Origin: Saccharibacillus brassicae
GTDB lineage: Bacteria; Bacillota; Bacilli; Paenibacillales; Paenibacillaceae
Direction: 5' to 3'
Assembly: GCF_006542275.1 (NCBI RefSeq)
Contig: NZ_CP041217.1
Span: 4,590,501 to 4,654,500 of the forward strand
Length of the DNA stretch: 64,000 bases
Shown: piece after piece, positions 16,217 to 25,322 of the stretch
Layout of the letters: each line of letters opens with the position of its first letter
Numbering within the stretch: the stretch's first letter is position 1
Position numbers and translations under genes: made by a program
Notes under the pieces: generated by a model
Seen by the model: only the letters and a program-made list of their open reading frames with translations
Database searches by the model: none
What the model was told of the DNA's origin: nothing

Positions 16217-16930
16217 ATGAAGCCGATTTTTACGAACGATTGGGCCGGGATTCTGCATCCCGAAATGGAGAAGCCGTATTACGCCGAACTTCGGCGCAAG
16301 CTGGCGGACGAATACCGGAGCGGAACCGTCTACCCGGACATGTACCGCATCTTCAGCGCTTTTCATTTGACGGCTCTGGCGGATACGCGCGTCGTCATCT
16401 TGGGTCAGGACCCGTACCACGGACCGAACCAGGCGCACGGACTGAGCTTTTCGGTCCAGCCGGGCCGCAGCGTGCCGCCGTCGCTGGACAACATTTACCG
16501 CGAGCTGCGGGACGATCTGGGCTGCGAGCCGGTGCGCCACGGCTTTCTCGAATCCTGGGCGAAGCAGGGCGTCCTGCTGCTCAATAACGTATTGACCGTG
16601 CGCCGGGGCCAGGCGGCTTCGCATCAGGGCATGGGCTGGGAGACGTTCACGGACGCCGCGATCGCGGCGATCAACGAGCGCAAGCAGCCGGCCTTGTTCA
16701 TCCTGTGGGGACGCAGCGCCCAGGAGAAAGGCTCTTTCATCGATGCCGGCCGGCATCTGGTGCTCAAGGCGGCGCATCCGAGCCCGCGCTCGGCGGACCG
16801 CGGATTTTTCGGCAGCCGCCCTTTTTCGCAAGCGAACGATTTTTTGCGGGAGCACGGCCTGCCGGAGATTCAATGGTGTCTGCCCGCCGAGCCGGAACCG
16901 CTGCGGGAAGAAGGCACGACAGTGATCTAA
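16217..16930 (+). CDS. ung: uracil-DNA glycosylase, family 1
   Basis: The 237-residue enzyme removes uracil from DNA to start base-excision repair. It has the water-activating Asp65 in GQDPYHGP, the LLLNNVLTVRRG uracil-recognition motif, and the Leu-loop HPSPRS near residue 190. The start ATG 16217 follows AGGAGAGGGG. Length and motifs are typical for bacterial Ung. Confidence 0.97.
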   Translation: MKPIFTNDWAGILHPEMEKPYYAELRRKLADEYRSGTVYPDMYRIFSAFHLTALADTRVVILGQDPYHGPNQAHGLSFSVQPGRSVPPSLDNIYRELRDDLGCEPVRHGFLESWAKQGVLLLNNVLTVRRGQAASHQGMGWETFTDAAIAAINERKQPALFILWGRSAQEKGSFIDAGRHLVLKAAHPSPRSADRGFFGSRPFSQANDFLREHGLPEIQWCLPAEPEPLREEGTTVI

Positions 16931-17033
16931 AGTCGCGCCGTTCGGCGCGCAGCGACCGGTTGTAGGCAGCGGACGGGCCGCCCGGCAAAATTGTTGGGAC
17001 ATGGGCTGTCGATATGGCTTTCTTTTTGACTAT

Positions 17034-17047
17034 TGAAAACGCTACAA
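17034..17047 (+). promoter_or_regulatory. possible cre site upstream of fumC
   Basis: TGAAAACGCTACAA matches 12 of 14 positions of the cre consensus, 52 bases before the start. This would fit CcpA repression of a citric-acid-cycle gene. Similarity only. Confidence 0.35.
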
Positions 17048-17099
17048 TTAAACTTGGAATGTGACCATTTTGTGATAGCGATGAAGGAGGAGACGGATT

Positions 17100-18479
17100 T
17101 TGGATTACCGGATCGAAAAAGACACGCTTGGTGAAATGAAGGTGCCCTCGAATAAAATGTGGGGGGCGCAGACGCAGCGCAGCAAAGAAAACTTTCCGAT
17201 CGGCCAGGAGAAGATGCCTTCCGAAGTCATTCGCGCTTTCGCCATCTTGAAAAAATCGGCGGCGCTCGCGAACCGCGATCTCGGCAAGCTGTCCGAAGCC
17301 AAAGCCGGCGCGATCTCGCAGGCGGCCGACGAGATTCTCGAAGGGCTGCTCGACGAGCATTTCCCGCTTGTCGTCTGGCAGACGGGCAGCGGCACGCAGT
17401 CCAATATGAACGTCAACGAAGTGATTGCCTACCGCGGCAACCAGCTGCTCGAAGGCAAAGGCGGTACCGAGGAGCGTCTTCATCCGAACGACGACGTCAA
17501 TATGTCGCAGAGTTCCAACGACACGTTCCCGACCGCGCTGCACGTAGCCGGCGTGACGGCCGTCGAAGACAAGCTGCTGCCGGCGATTGCCGTGCTCAAA
17601 GCGACGTTCGACGAGAAGGTCGAAACTTTCAAAGACGTGATCAAGATCGGGCGTACGCATCTGATGGACGCGACTCCGCTGACGCTCGGCCAGGAGATCA
17701 GCGGCTGGTCCGCAATGCTGGAGAAAAGCGGCACGATGATCAAGGAAAGCGTGCAGCACATGAAGGAGCTGGCAATCGGCGGCACGGCGGTCGGTACCGG
17801 CATCAACGCGCATCCGGAATTCGGCGACCGCGCGGCGGCTTACATCTCGCAGTTCACGCAGGCCAAGTTCACGTCGGCCCGCAACAAGTTCCACGCGCTG
17901 ACGAGCCACGACGAAGCGGTCTACACGCACGGCGCGATCAAAGGCCTCGCGGCCGACCTGATGAAGATCGCCAACGACGTGCGCTGGCTGGCCAGCGGTC
18001 CGCGCAGCGGGCTCGGCGAGATCCGAATTCCGGAGAACGAGCCGGGCAGTTCGATCATGCCGGGCAAAGTGAATCCGACCCAGCCGGAAGCGATCACGAT
18101 GGTCGTGGCGCAGGTATTCGGCAACGACACGACGATCGGCTTCGCCGCCAGCCAGGGCAACTTCGAGCTGAACGTGTTCAAGCCGGTGCTGATCTATAAT
18201 TTCCTGCAATCCGTCAACCTGCTGGCCGATTCCATGCTCGCGTTCAACGACAAATGCGCGGTCGGCATCGAAGCGAACCTGGATCAGATCCAGCACAACC
18301 TGAACAATTCGCTCATGCTCGTCACGTCGCTCAATCCGCATATCGGCTACGAGAACGCGGCGAAGATCGCCAAGAAAGCGCATGCCGAAGGCACGTCGCT
18401 CAAGGAAGCGGCTCTGTCGACAGGACTGCTGACCGAAGAAGAATTCGATCGTTACGTCGATCCGAAGAAAATGATCTGA
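17100..18479 (+). CDS. fumC: class II fumarate hydratase
   Basis: The 459-residue enzyme interconverts fumarate and malate in the citric acid cycle. Translation starts at TTG 17100, 9 bases after AAGGAGGAG. The N-terminus ([27 protein letters not shown]) and the fumarase/aspartase signature [11 protein letters not shown] near residue 318 with its catalytic Ser are clear. Iron-sulfur cysteines are absent, as expected for class II. Confidence 0.96.
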   Translation: MDYRIEKDTLGEMKVPSNKMWGAQTQRSKENFPIGQEKMPSEVIRAFAILKKSAALANRDLGKLSEAKAGAISQAADEILEGLLDEHFPLVVWQTGSGTQSNMNVNEVIAYRGNQLLEGKGGTEERLHPNDDVNMSQSSNDTFPTALHVAGVTAVEDKLLPAIAVLKATFDEKVETFKDVIKIGRTHLMDATPLTLGQEISGWSAMLEKSGTMIKESVQHMKELAIGGTAVGTGINAHPEFGDRAAAYISQFTQAKFTSARNKFHALTSHDEAVYTHGAIKGLAADLMKIANDVRWLASGPRSGLGEIRIPENEPGSSIMPGKVNPTQPEAITMVVAQVFGNDTTIGFAASQGNFELNVFKPVLIYNFLQSVNLLADSMLAFNDKCAVGIEANLDQIQHNLNNSLMLVTSLNPHIGYENAAKIAKKAHAEGTSLKEAALSTGLLTEEEFDRYVDPKKMI

Positions 18480-18518
18480 TCCGCGATTCCACAAAAAGAT
18501 CCAGGGGAGGCCTACGCC

Positions 18519-19079
18519 GTGAACGAACATGCCGCAAACGAAAGTGAACTCGAAGCTCTGCGTTATCCGATCGGCAGGCCCGCGCAGCTCGAAGCGTTCG
18601 AAGACGATCAGCTCGAAGCGTGGATCGAAGACATCCGGCGCCTGCCGGACCGCCTCGAAGCGGCGATCGAAGGGCTGAGCGAAGCGCAGCTCGATACCCC
18701 GTACCGCCCGGGCGGGTGGACCGCCAGGCAGGTCGTGCACCATCTGGCGGACAGCCATATGAACGCCTACGTGCGGCTCAAGCTTGCGCTGACCGAAGAC
18801 AAGCCGACGATCAAGCCGTACGACGAGAACGTCTGGGCGGAGCAGCCGGATGCCGGCAGCCTTGCCGTTGGCGCGTCGCTGCTGATTCTGCGCGGCCTGC
18901 ATACGCGCTGGGCGTTCCTGCTGGAATCGCTGACGCCCGAGCAGCTGCGCCGCAGCTTCTACCATCCGGAATCCGGAACATGGACGCTGCTCGGCGTGCA
19001 GACGGAGCATTACGCCTGGCACGGCAAGCATCACGCGTCCCAGATCGCTTCGCTCGTGGAGCGTTCGGGCTGGCGCTAA
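18519..19079 (+). CDS. DinB-superfamily protein, BstA/YfiT-like (bacillithiol S-transferase-type)
   Basis: The 186-residue four-helix protein starts at GTG 18519 after AGGGGAGG. RPGGWTARQVVHHLADSH and HYAWHGKHHASQI supply the histidines of the metal triad. The segment LRYPIGRP..EAWIEDIRRLPDRLEAAIEGLSEAQLDTPYRPGG is very like B. subtilis YfiT (BstA), which links bacillithiol to electrophiles. It follows fumC by 39 bases and may be cotranscribed. Enzyme activity is by family inference. Confidence 0.85.
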   Translation: MNEHAANESELEALRYPIGRPAQLEAFEDDQLEAWIEDIRRLPDRLEAAIEGLSEAQLDTPYRPGGWTARQVVHHLADSHMNAYVRLKLALTEDKPTIKPYDENVWAEQPDAGSLAVGASLLILRGLHTRWAFLLESLTPEQLRRSFYHPESGTWTLLGVQTEHYAWHGKHHASQIASLVERSGWR

Positions 19080-19193
19080 GCGGCGTCCGCCTCGGCGCGC
19101 CCGGTCGGCCGCGTTCGCCCGGCCGTGTTCGCCCGGCCGTGTCCGCATGGACATGAACGTCCGGCGGCAAGGCCGCCCGGTCCGCTCCATGAC

Positions 19194-19236
19194 AAAGACT
19201 CCGATCTTCCCACTGGGGAAGACCGGAGTCTTTTTT
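19194..19236. terminator. bidirectional terminator between bstA-like and protease genes
   Basis: AAAGACTCCG-A-TCTTCCC pairs with GGGAAGA-C-CGGAGTCTTT across a 4-base loop, with T or A runs on each side. It serves the two convergent genes. Confidence 0.85.
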
Positions 19237-19252
19237 GGCGCGGCTGCCGGAC

Positions 19253-20662
19253 TTAACGGAACGTGCCGGTATCGCCCGATTTGGAATTGGAATTTCCGTT
19301 TTGCTTTTTGGAAGCCATCATCTTGTCGGAAGCGGCCATCGTGCCCATGGAAGCGTCCGATACCGACGCAGCGGCAGGCGCCGGAGCCGAAGCGATCACG
19401 GAGCCTTTGCCCAGCAGGCGGTCGAACGAGATCAGGCCGAAGCCGTACTGCGTATCGCGGCCCGGTGCGCCGAGATCCTGCGCGCTCTGCTGCAAAGCCG
19501 TGCGGATCTGGTCCGCGCCGAGCTCGGGATGGGCCTGCTTGAGCACGGCGACCATGCCGCTGACAAAAGGAGCGGCTGCGGAAGTGCCTTCGCCGAGTTT
19601 GTATTTGCCCGATACGCTGGTGCTGATGATGCCGACGCCGGGAGCGGCCAGTTCGACTTTGTCGCCCGTGCCGGAGAAGTCGGCGCGGCGCAGCTGCGAG
19701 TCGACCGCCGCGATCGTGATCGCTTCCGGCGATTTGGCCGGGAAAGCGATCGTGTCGCCGCTGCCGTCGGCGTTGCCGGAGTTGCCCGCGGCTACGATAA
19801 CGGTGATGCCCTGATCGGCCGCTTTTTTGAGCAGTTCCTGCACGGCGCCCGATTGCTGCGGGAAAGAGAGCGACAGATTGATGACGTCCATATGCTGGCG
19901 AATCGCCCAGTCCAGTCCCTGCGCCAACGATTCGGTCGAACCGTTGCCGTCTTTGTCCATTACTTTGACCGCGTACAGGGAAGCGTCCGGCGCGATGCCT
20001 TTGTACGCTTTGCTTTTCGCTCCGATGATGCCGGCGACGAACGTTCCGTGTCCGTTGTCGTCCGCGTACGAAGGCGTACCGTCGATCGTGGACGTGCCGC
20101 CCGCGATTTGGATGCCGGATTCGTTCGAGATGCCGGTGTCGAGAACGGCGATCTTGACGCCTTTGCCGGTGTAGCCGGCGAGCTGCGCTTTGGAAGTGTC
20201 GATTGCGTCGTAGCCCCAGGCACCCTGCTTGATTTTGGAGGCCGAAGAAGCGGCAGACGGAGCGGCGGAAGCGTCATTCGACAAGGATGCGCTGCTCTGA
20301 GGCATGCCGCTGTATGTTCGGTCCAGCTCGATCGATTGGATGGAATCGCTGGCGCGAAGTTTGGCCAGGCCGGCCTGGTTCGTGCGCAGCGACATCATGT
20401 TCGTGTTCCAGTAAATATGGTAGTCGAGATCGTGCGTGACGTTAAGCGCGAGTCTTTGTCCGTCCCGGTCGGCGTATTTGACGAATACGTTCGTGATCGG
20501 TTTGGCAGGAATGACGCTTGGTGTCGAAAATGTCGAATTTTGGTTATGTTGTTTGACATTTGGAAGAGATTTGGCGTATTGAGAAAAAGTGAGGGAAGAA
20601 AGAAGTAAAACAGCAGAAATTGTGGAAAATAAAATGTTTTTTCCTTTATTTTGTCGAAACAT
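19253..20662 (-). CDS. secreted subtilisin-like serine protease (S8)
   Basis: The 469-residue preproprotein has a signal peptide (basic start, then ILFSTISAVLLLSSLTFS, about 9-28), a prodomain of about 110 residues, and the S8 catalytic domain with Asp175 (VLDTG), His205 (NGHGT), oxyanion Asn294 (AAGN) and Ser361 (GTSAAAP). A Ser/Ala/Asn-rich tail follows the domain and ends in a polar stretch without a cell-wall sorting motif. ATG 20662 follows AAAGGATGG on the minus strand. It degrades extracellular protein. The long A/T-rich upstream region contains repeated TGTCGAA motifs. Confidence 0.95.
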   Translation of the reverse strand: MFRQNKGKNILFSTISAVLLLSSLTFSQYAKSLPNVKQHNQNSTFSTPSVIPAKPITNVFVKYADRDGQRLALNVTHDLDYHIYWNTNMMSLRTNQAGLAKLRASDSIQSIELDRTYSGMPQSSASLSNDASAAPSAASSASKIKQGAWGYDAIDTSKAQLAGYTGKGVKIAVLDTGISNESGIQIAGGTSTIDGTPSYADDNGHGTFVAGIIGAKSKAYKGIAPDASLYAVKVMDKDGNGSTESLAQGLDWAIRQHMDVINLSLSFPQQSGAVQELLKKAADQGITVIVAAGNSGNADGSGDTIAFPAKSPEAITIAAVDSQLRRADFSGTGDKVELAAPGVGIISTSVSGKYKLGEGTSAAAPFVSGMVAVLKQAHPELGADQIRTALQQSAQDLGAPGRDTQYGFGLISFDRLLGKGSVIASAPAPAAASVSDASMGTMAASDKMMASKKQNGNSNSKSGDTGTFR

Positions 20663-20931
20663 TATCGTTTACCATCCTTTTAGGTACATTATTCGACTTT
20701 ATTCGCTAATTCTTTTATCGACAAGAGGTTCGGGAGAGTTTAGGTCTTTTGACATAAAAGTGATATAAAATCTCAAATTGTGATTTTATTCGACATTTAC
20801 CAACTGTCTTTGTAACGAAGCGAACAAGCTTTTGGATCACAAGAAAAAGATTGTTCTGGGAAAAACAATTGATTTACAATGAAGGGGTAGGGTTTTTCAA
20901 AAAAAAGGCGAAGCGGAACGGAGTGGCGGAG

Positions 20932-21627
20932 ATGAACACGAAGAAGTTGGCTGCCGAACGGGCGGTCGAAGCGATCGAGGAAGGCATGACGGTCGGACTC
21001 GGTACGGGGTCGACCGCGTATTTCGCGATTGAGCGGTTGGGACAGCGGGTCAAGGAAGGACTGAACGTCCGGGCGGTGGCGACGTCCAAACGCTCGGAAG
21101 AACAGGCGCTTGCGCTCGGCATTCCGATCGTGCCTTTTGCGGAAGTGGGCCAAATCGATATGACGATCGACGGTGCGGACGAAGTGGACCGGAATTTGCA
21201 GCTCATCAAAGGCGGAGGCGGCGCGCTGCTGCGCGAGAAGATCGTGGCGGCGCGCAGCGCCAAAATGTTCGTCGTCGTCGGCGAAGACAAAATGGTCGAC
21301 ACGCTGGGCGCTTTTCCGCTGCCGGTAGAGATCGTTCCTTTTGCGCACGAATGGACGCTCGACGCGCTGAAAGCGCTGCAGTTGAACCCCGGGCTGCGCA
21401 TGGAAGACGGAGAGCCGTACGTAACGGACAACGGCAATTACATTGCGGACTGCCGAGGCGTATCGATTGACGATCCGGCTTCGCTGCACGCCGAGCTGAA
21501 CGCTATCCCCGGCGTCGTGGAAAACGGCTTGTTCGTCGAGATGGCGCATACGGTCGTCGTCGGGCGCGAAGACGGCAGCCTCGATCTTTTCACCCGTTCT
21601 TCGCTGCCCCCGAAAAGCGTTTTGTAA
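20932..21627 (+). CDS. rpiA: ribose-5-phosphate isomerase A
   Basis: The 231-residue enzyme interconverts ribose-5-P and ribulose-5-P in the pentose phosphate pathway. I use ATG 20932 (MNTKKLAAERAVE), behind GGAG at about 9 bases, giving the normal RpiA length; a longer frame begins at 20851. Signatures are GLGTGSTAY, the IDGADEVD motif with catalytic acid residues, and KGGGGALLREKIVA. Confidence 0.95.
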   Translation: MNTKKLAAERAVEAIEEGMTVGLGTGSTAYFAIERLGQRVKEGLNVRAVATSKRSEEQALALGIPIVPFAEVGQIDMTIDGADEVDRNLQLIKGGGGALLREKIVAARSAKMFVVVGEDKMVDTLGAFPLPVEIVPFAHEWTLDALKALQLNPGLRMEDGEPYVTDNGNYIADCRGVSIDDPASLHAELNAIPGVVENGLFVEMAHTVVVGREDGSLDLFTRSSLPPKSVL

Positions 21628-21805
21628 AAGGCGACAAGCAGGGAACGTTTGTTTTGTCAAGTTGCGCATCTTTTCGCGGTATGGGAAGATAAACCCGAAG
21701 CTTTAAACCGGTATTCAGGACGGACAAAACCGGGGAAGGATGCGCAGCGGTCGGATTTTGGCAGGCAGGACCGGGGCAGGCCTTCTCCCAAAGTGGGTGG
21801 TCAAC

Positions 21806-22927
21806 ATGACGTTACAAGAAGGGAAGACGCTGCCGGCGGAAATCGAAGGACTCGCGCTTGCGGTTACGGAAGAACATTACCGGGTCCAGCCCGATCTGAT
21901 GGAGCGGTACGGACAGGCGGGATTCAACAAGTCCAAGCGGGACACGGCCTATACGCTGCATTATTTGGCGGAAAGCGTGCAGATGGACAGCCCGTCGCTG
22001 TTCGTCCATTACATTGGATGGTTGAAGCAGCTGCTGGCCGGCTACGGATTGACGGAAGCCGATATCCGTCTCAAGCTGGAGCTGATTCTCGGCCGGGTCG
22101 AGGCGGGCGAACGCGACGAATCGACCGACCGGACGATCCGGATCTTGGAGATGGGCATTGCGCGCACGGCGGAGCCGGCCGAAGTGCCGTCTTTTCTCGC
22201 CGAAGACCGGCCGCTCGGACGCGAAAGCGTGGAGTATCTGGACGCGCTGCTGAGCGGGGATCGGGCCGGGGCATACGCGCTGGTCGACCTGTTGTTCGAG
22301 CGGGGAGAAAGCGTGCGGGACATTTACGCATACATTTTCCAGGCTTCGCAGTACGAAGTGGGACGGCTGTGGCAGACGCAGCAGATCAGCGTCGCCGACG
22401 AGCATTACTGCACCGCCGTGACGCAGAGCGCGATGTCGCGGCTGTATACGGCATGGATCGGGTCGGGGCACAAGTCGAATTCCAAAGTGCTCGTCTCGGC
22501 CTGCGTCGGCGGCGAGATGCACGAAATCGGGCTGCGCATGCTGACGGACGTGTTCGAGATGGAAGGGTGGGATACCCACTATCTGGGCGCGAGCGTGGAC
22601 GAGGACGAGCTGATGAACCTCATTCTTCGGCGCCGGGCGGATATCGTCGCGCTGTCGGCCACGATGACGTTCCATGTGCATCTAATGAAGAAACTGATCG
22701 TGAACCTGCGGGCGGACGAGCGTTCGGCCAACGTCCTGATTTTGGTCGGCGGCCTGCCGTTCAACGTCGATCCGTCGCTTTGGACACGGATCGGCGCCGA
22801 CGGGTACGCGCCGGACGCCGGCGGGGCGCTGCTCGAAGCCGAGCGGATGATGCGCGGACGCGCAAGCCGGCGCAGACGGGATGAAGGTCAGCCGGCCGTG
22901 GAAGGAGGTCACGAACTTGGAAGCTGA
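21806..22927 (+). CDS. cobalamin (B12)-binding domain sensor protein
   Basis: The 373-residue soluble protein starts at ATG 21806 behind a weak GGTGG site. The N-terminal 150 residues are helical and unrecognised. Residues about 155-225 resemble the four-helix B12-cap domain (EYLDALLSGDRAGAYALVDLLFERG), and about 228-355 form a Rossmann-like B12 domain. It holds the cobalt-ligating His239 in GEMHEIG (the DxHxxG-type motif), then a Ser-Ala-T loop (VALSATMT) and the GG motif (LILVGGLP). No catalytic methyltransferase domain is present, so a sensory role as in CarH/AerR-type proteins is likely. Its last 11 bases overlap the hybrid kinase gene. Confidence 0.88.
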   Translation: MTLQEGKTLPAEIEGLALAVTEEHYRVQPDLMERYGQAGFNKSKRDTAYTLHYLAESVQMDSPSLFVHYIGWLKQLLAGYGLTEADIRLKLELILGRVEAGERDESTDRTIRILEMGIARTAEPAEVPSFLAEDRPLGRESVEYLDALLSGDRAGAYALVDLLFERGESVRDIYAYIFQASQYEVGRLWQTQQISVADEHYCTAVTQSAMSRLYTAWIGSGHKSNSKVLVSACVGGEMHEIGLRMLTDVFEMEGWDTHYLGASVDEDELMNLILRRRADIVALSATMTFHVHLMKKLIVNLRADERSANVLILVGGLPFNVDPSLWTRIGADGYAPDAGGALLEAERMMRGRASRRRRDEGQPAVEGGHELGS

Positions 22928-24608
22928 TTTGCAGCGCGAGATCGAACGCCTGCGCGGGATCGTCGAAGGTCTCAACGACCGGATCGTGCGCGGGCAGTTG
23001 AAGGAAGAACGGATTTTGAACGAATTTTCGTCGATGAACAACGAACTGGTGACGCTTCAACGGAAGCTCGCCAAAAGCAATGCGGAAATGGAAAAAGCGG
23101 TCCGCGAAGCGCAGCATGCCAACGAAGCGAAAAATCGCTTTCTGGCCATGATCAGCCATGAGTTCCGCACCCCGATGAACGGCATCCTCGGCATGACCGA
23201 GCTGCTGCGCGGCAGCGCCCTGAACGAAGAACAGCAGGCCTGGACGGCATTGATCGACGAATCGGCGGGCGAGCTGCTCGGCATGGTGAACGACCTGCTG
23301 GACCTGTCCAAAAGCGAAGCGGGCGCACTTGATATCGAAATCAAGCCGTTCGAGCCGAGAACCGTCGTCGCCCACGTGGTGCAGCTGCTTCAGCCCAAAG
23401 CGGGCGCGAAGCGCAACCGGATCGAATACGACATCGATTATTCCGTGCCGTCGACGCTTCAGGGCGATCCGACGCGCATTCGCCAAATTCTGATCAATTT
23501 GATCCACAACGCGAACACGTTTACCGAAGACGGCGAGATCCGGGTCGTCGTGCGCGCGGCATCAGGCAGCCCGGACCGGGTCCGGTTCGAAATCCGGGAC
23601 ACCGGCATCGGGATCTCGGAAGAGAATATCGTCAAGCTGTTCAAGCCGTACGGGCAGACCGAAGCGGGCAAAGCCAAAGAAGGCACCGGGCTTGGCCTGA
23701 TGATCTGCAAATCGCTCGTCGACACGATGGAAGGCGAGATCGGCGTGTTCAGCCGCGAACGGTCGGGTTCGACATTCTGGTTCGAAATCAACCTTCCGCC
23801 CGAAAAAGAGCTGCCTGGCGCGGGCGCCGCGCTGCATGCGGTTCCTTCGTTCGGTACGTCGGGCGAAGGGATCTCCGTTTTGGTTGCGGAAGACAATCCG
23901 ATCAACAACCGCGTCATCCGGATCCAGCTCAAAAAGCTCGGGCTGGAATCGGTCGACGTGGCCGAGAACGGCAGGGACGCCGTCGAAGCTTTTCGCAGTC
24001 GTCCGTATGCGCTGATCCTCATGGACAAGCAGATGCCGGTCATGGATGGGATCGAAGCGACGCTTCGTATCCGCGAACTGGAGCGGGACGAGATGCGCAG
24101 TCCGATCCCGATCGTCGCGCTGACCGGCGTTTCGGTCGAAAGCGAACGCGAAGAATGCCTGCAGGCCGGCATGAACGATTTTCTCGGCAAGCCGGTCAGC
24201 ATCGAATCGCTCGGGTCCATGTTGGAAAAATGGATGCCGCGCGCGTCCGACCGGGCGATCGACGAAGCGGTCGTGCGCGAGCTGATCGAACTGGACGAAG
24301 GCGAAGAACCGGACATTTTGCGTTCTCTGCTGGCTGTCTATGAAGAAGAGACGCCGGAGAAGCTTGTGCGGCTCGAACAATGCGTCCGCGCGGGCGACTG
24401 CGAGCAGGGGCTGCGGGTCGCGCACAATTTGAAGTCCGGCAGTCTGAGCCTCGGCGTTCACCAGTTGGCGAAACTGCTGGAGAACGTCGAACAGGCGCTG
24501 CGCGAGAACCGGGCGCAGGATGCGAGAGACGTGCTGCCGAAGTTGAACGGCGCGTACGAGGCGGCCCGCGCGGAACTGCGCCGGCATGCCCGGATCGCGC
24601 CGCAATAG
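22917..24608 (+). CDS. soluble hybrid histidine kinase (HisKA-HATPase-REC-HPt)
   Basis: The 563-residue kinase begins at TTG 22917, 7 bases after AAGGAGGT that lies inside the preceding gene. Residues 1-65 form a coiled coil with no transmembrane or PAS domain. His81 (MISHEFRTPMNG) is the phosphorylation site; the ATPase domain has LINLIHNANTF, DTGIGIS and GTGLGLMI. A receiver domain follows with Asp370 (LMDKQMPVMDG), then an HPt domain with His503 (VAHNLKSGS). A four-step phosphorelay is complete in one protein, and the final output regulator is not adjacent. Translational coupling to the B12 protein suggests that protein is its sensor. Confidence 0.94.
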   Translation: MEADLQREIERLRGIVEGLNDRIVRGQLKEERILNEFSSMNNELVTLQRKLAKSNAEMEKAVREAQHANEAKNRFLAMISHEFRTPMNGILGMTELLRGSALNEEQQAWTALIDESAGELLGMVNDLLDLSKSEAGALDIEIKPFEPRTVVAHVVQLLQPKAGAKRNRIEYDIDYSVPSTLQGDPTRIRQILINLIHNANTFTEDGEIRVVVRAASGSPDRVRFEIRDTGIGISEENIVKLFKPYGQTEAGKAKEGTGLGLMICKSLVDTMEGEIGVFSRERSGSTFWFEINLPPEKELPGAGAALHAVPSFGTSGEGISVLVAEDNPINNRVIRIQLKKLGLESVDVAENGRDAVEAFRSRPYALILMDKQMPVMDGIEATLRIRELERDEMRSPIPIVALTGVSVESEREECLQAGMNDFLGKPVSIESLGSMLEKWMPRASDRAIDEAVVRELIELDEGEEPDILRSLLAVYEEETPEKLVRLEQCVRAGDCEQGLRVAHNLKSGSLSLGVHQLAKLLENVEQALRENRAQDARDVLPKLNGAYEAARAELRRHARIAPQ

Positions 24609-24625
24609 AACACAGGAGGAATACG

Positions 24626-25060
24626 ATGCTGCAATCCGTCAAAGAACAGGCGCGGAACGAAAAAGTCGCCGCCCTGCTGGAATTATCCGTTTTTCCCGAT
24701 CCGGAACAGGTGGAACGGGCGATCGCTTTTTATGAAGAGAACGAACAATCCGAGCTGCTGGCCTATCTGGAAAAAGGCGAGATGCTCGGCGTCGTCGGCT
24801 TCGAGCCGAGCGGCGACCGCGAGATCACGGTGAAGCATATCGCTGTCGATCCGGGCAGCCGCGGCCTCGGTTACGGTCGGGGGATGCTGCTGGAGTTGAT
24901 GGTGCGGGAGAAGCCCGAACGCGTCGTGGCGGAAACGGACGAAGAAGTGGTCGACTTTTACCGCAGTATCGGCTTTTCCGTCCTGAGCCTCGGCTTTACG
25001 GATTCGGGCCTGGAACGCTTCCGCTGCGTGTACGAGGTCGAAGAGGAAGAGCAGGAATAA
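24626..25060 (+). CDS. GNAT-family N-acetyltransferase
   Basis: The 144-residue protein starts at ATG 24626 after AGGAGG, 17 bases downstream of the hybrid kinase. Motif A of the acetyl-CoA site reads HIAVDPGSRGLGYGRGML, and the later ETDEEVVDFYRSIGF segment matches motif B. Substrate is unknown. Possible cotranscription with the B12 protein and kinase is suggested by spacing alone. Confidence 0.88.
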   Translation: MLQSVKEQARNEKVAALLELSVFPDPEQVERAIAFYEENEQSELLAYLEKGEMLGVVGFEPSGDREITVKHIAVDPGSRGLGYGRGMLLELMVREKPERVVAETDEEVVDFYRSIGFSVLSLGFTDSGLERFRCVYEVEEEEQE

Positions 25061-25163
25061 GGAGGAGGCGGATCAGGCAACCGGGAGTTCGAACGTTTTT
25101 GGACTCCCTCGCGCCTGTTTCGTCTTTTTTCGTGCGTATTTCTGTTCAGGCTGATTGGGTTCG

Positions 25164-25190
25164 GACCTTTCCTTCGGGAAAGGTCTTTTT
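25164..25190 (+). terminator. terminator after the GNAT gene
   Basis: GACCTTTCC and GGAAAGGTC form a perfect 9-bp stem with a TTCG tetraloop, followed by TTTTT. Confidence 0.9.
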
Positions 25191-25225
25191 GCTTTTTTTG
25201 ACCGGAAAAAGAAAAGGCGGAACGG

Positions 25226-25254
25226 TTGACAGACATGCTCCAAAGTTTTATAGT
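25226..25254 (+). promoter_or_regulatory. sigma-A promoter of the marR-MMPL operon
   Basis: A consensus TTGACA (25226-25231), a 17-base spacer and TATAGT (25249-25254) lie 69 bases before the MarR start. Confidence 0.75.
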
Positions 25255-25264
25255 TTCATTGTTG

Positions 25265-25287
25265 AACTATTTCATGATCGAATAGTT
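25265..25287. promoter_or_regulatory. inverted-repeat operator of the marR-MMPL operon
   Basis: AACTATT and AATAGTT, separated by 9 bases, begin about 10 bases after the -10 box, overlapping the expected start of transcription. A MarR dimer bound here would block the promoter. Binding by the adjacent MarR is inferred. Confidence 0.55.
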
Positions 25288-25322
25288 GGCGTAGAGAATC
25301 ATTTGGAAAAGGGGTCAAGGCC

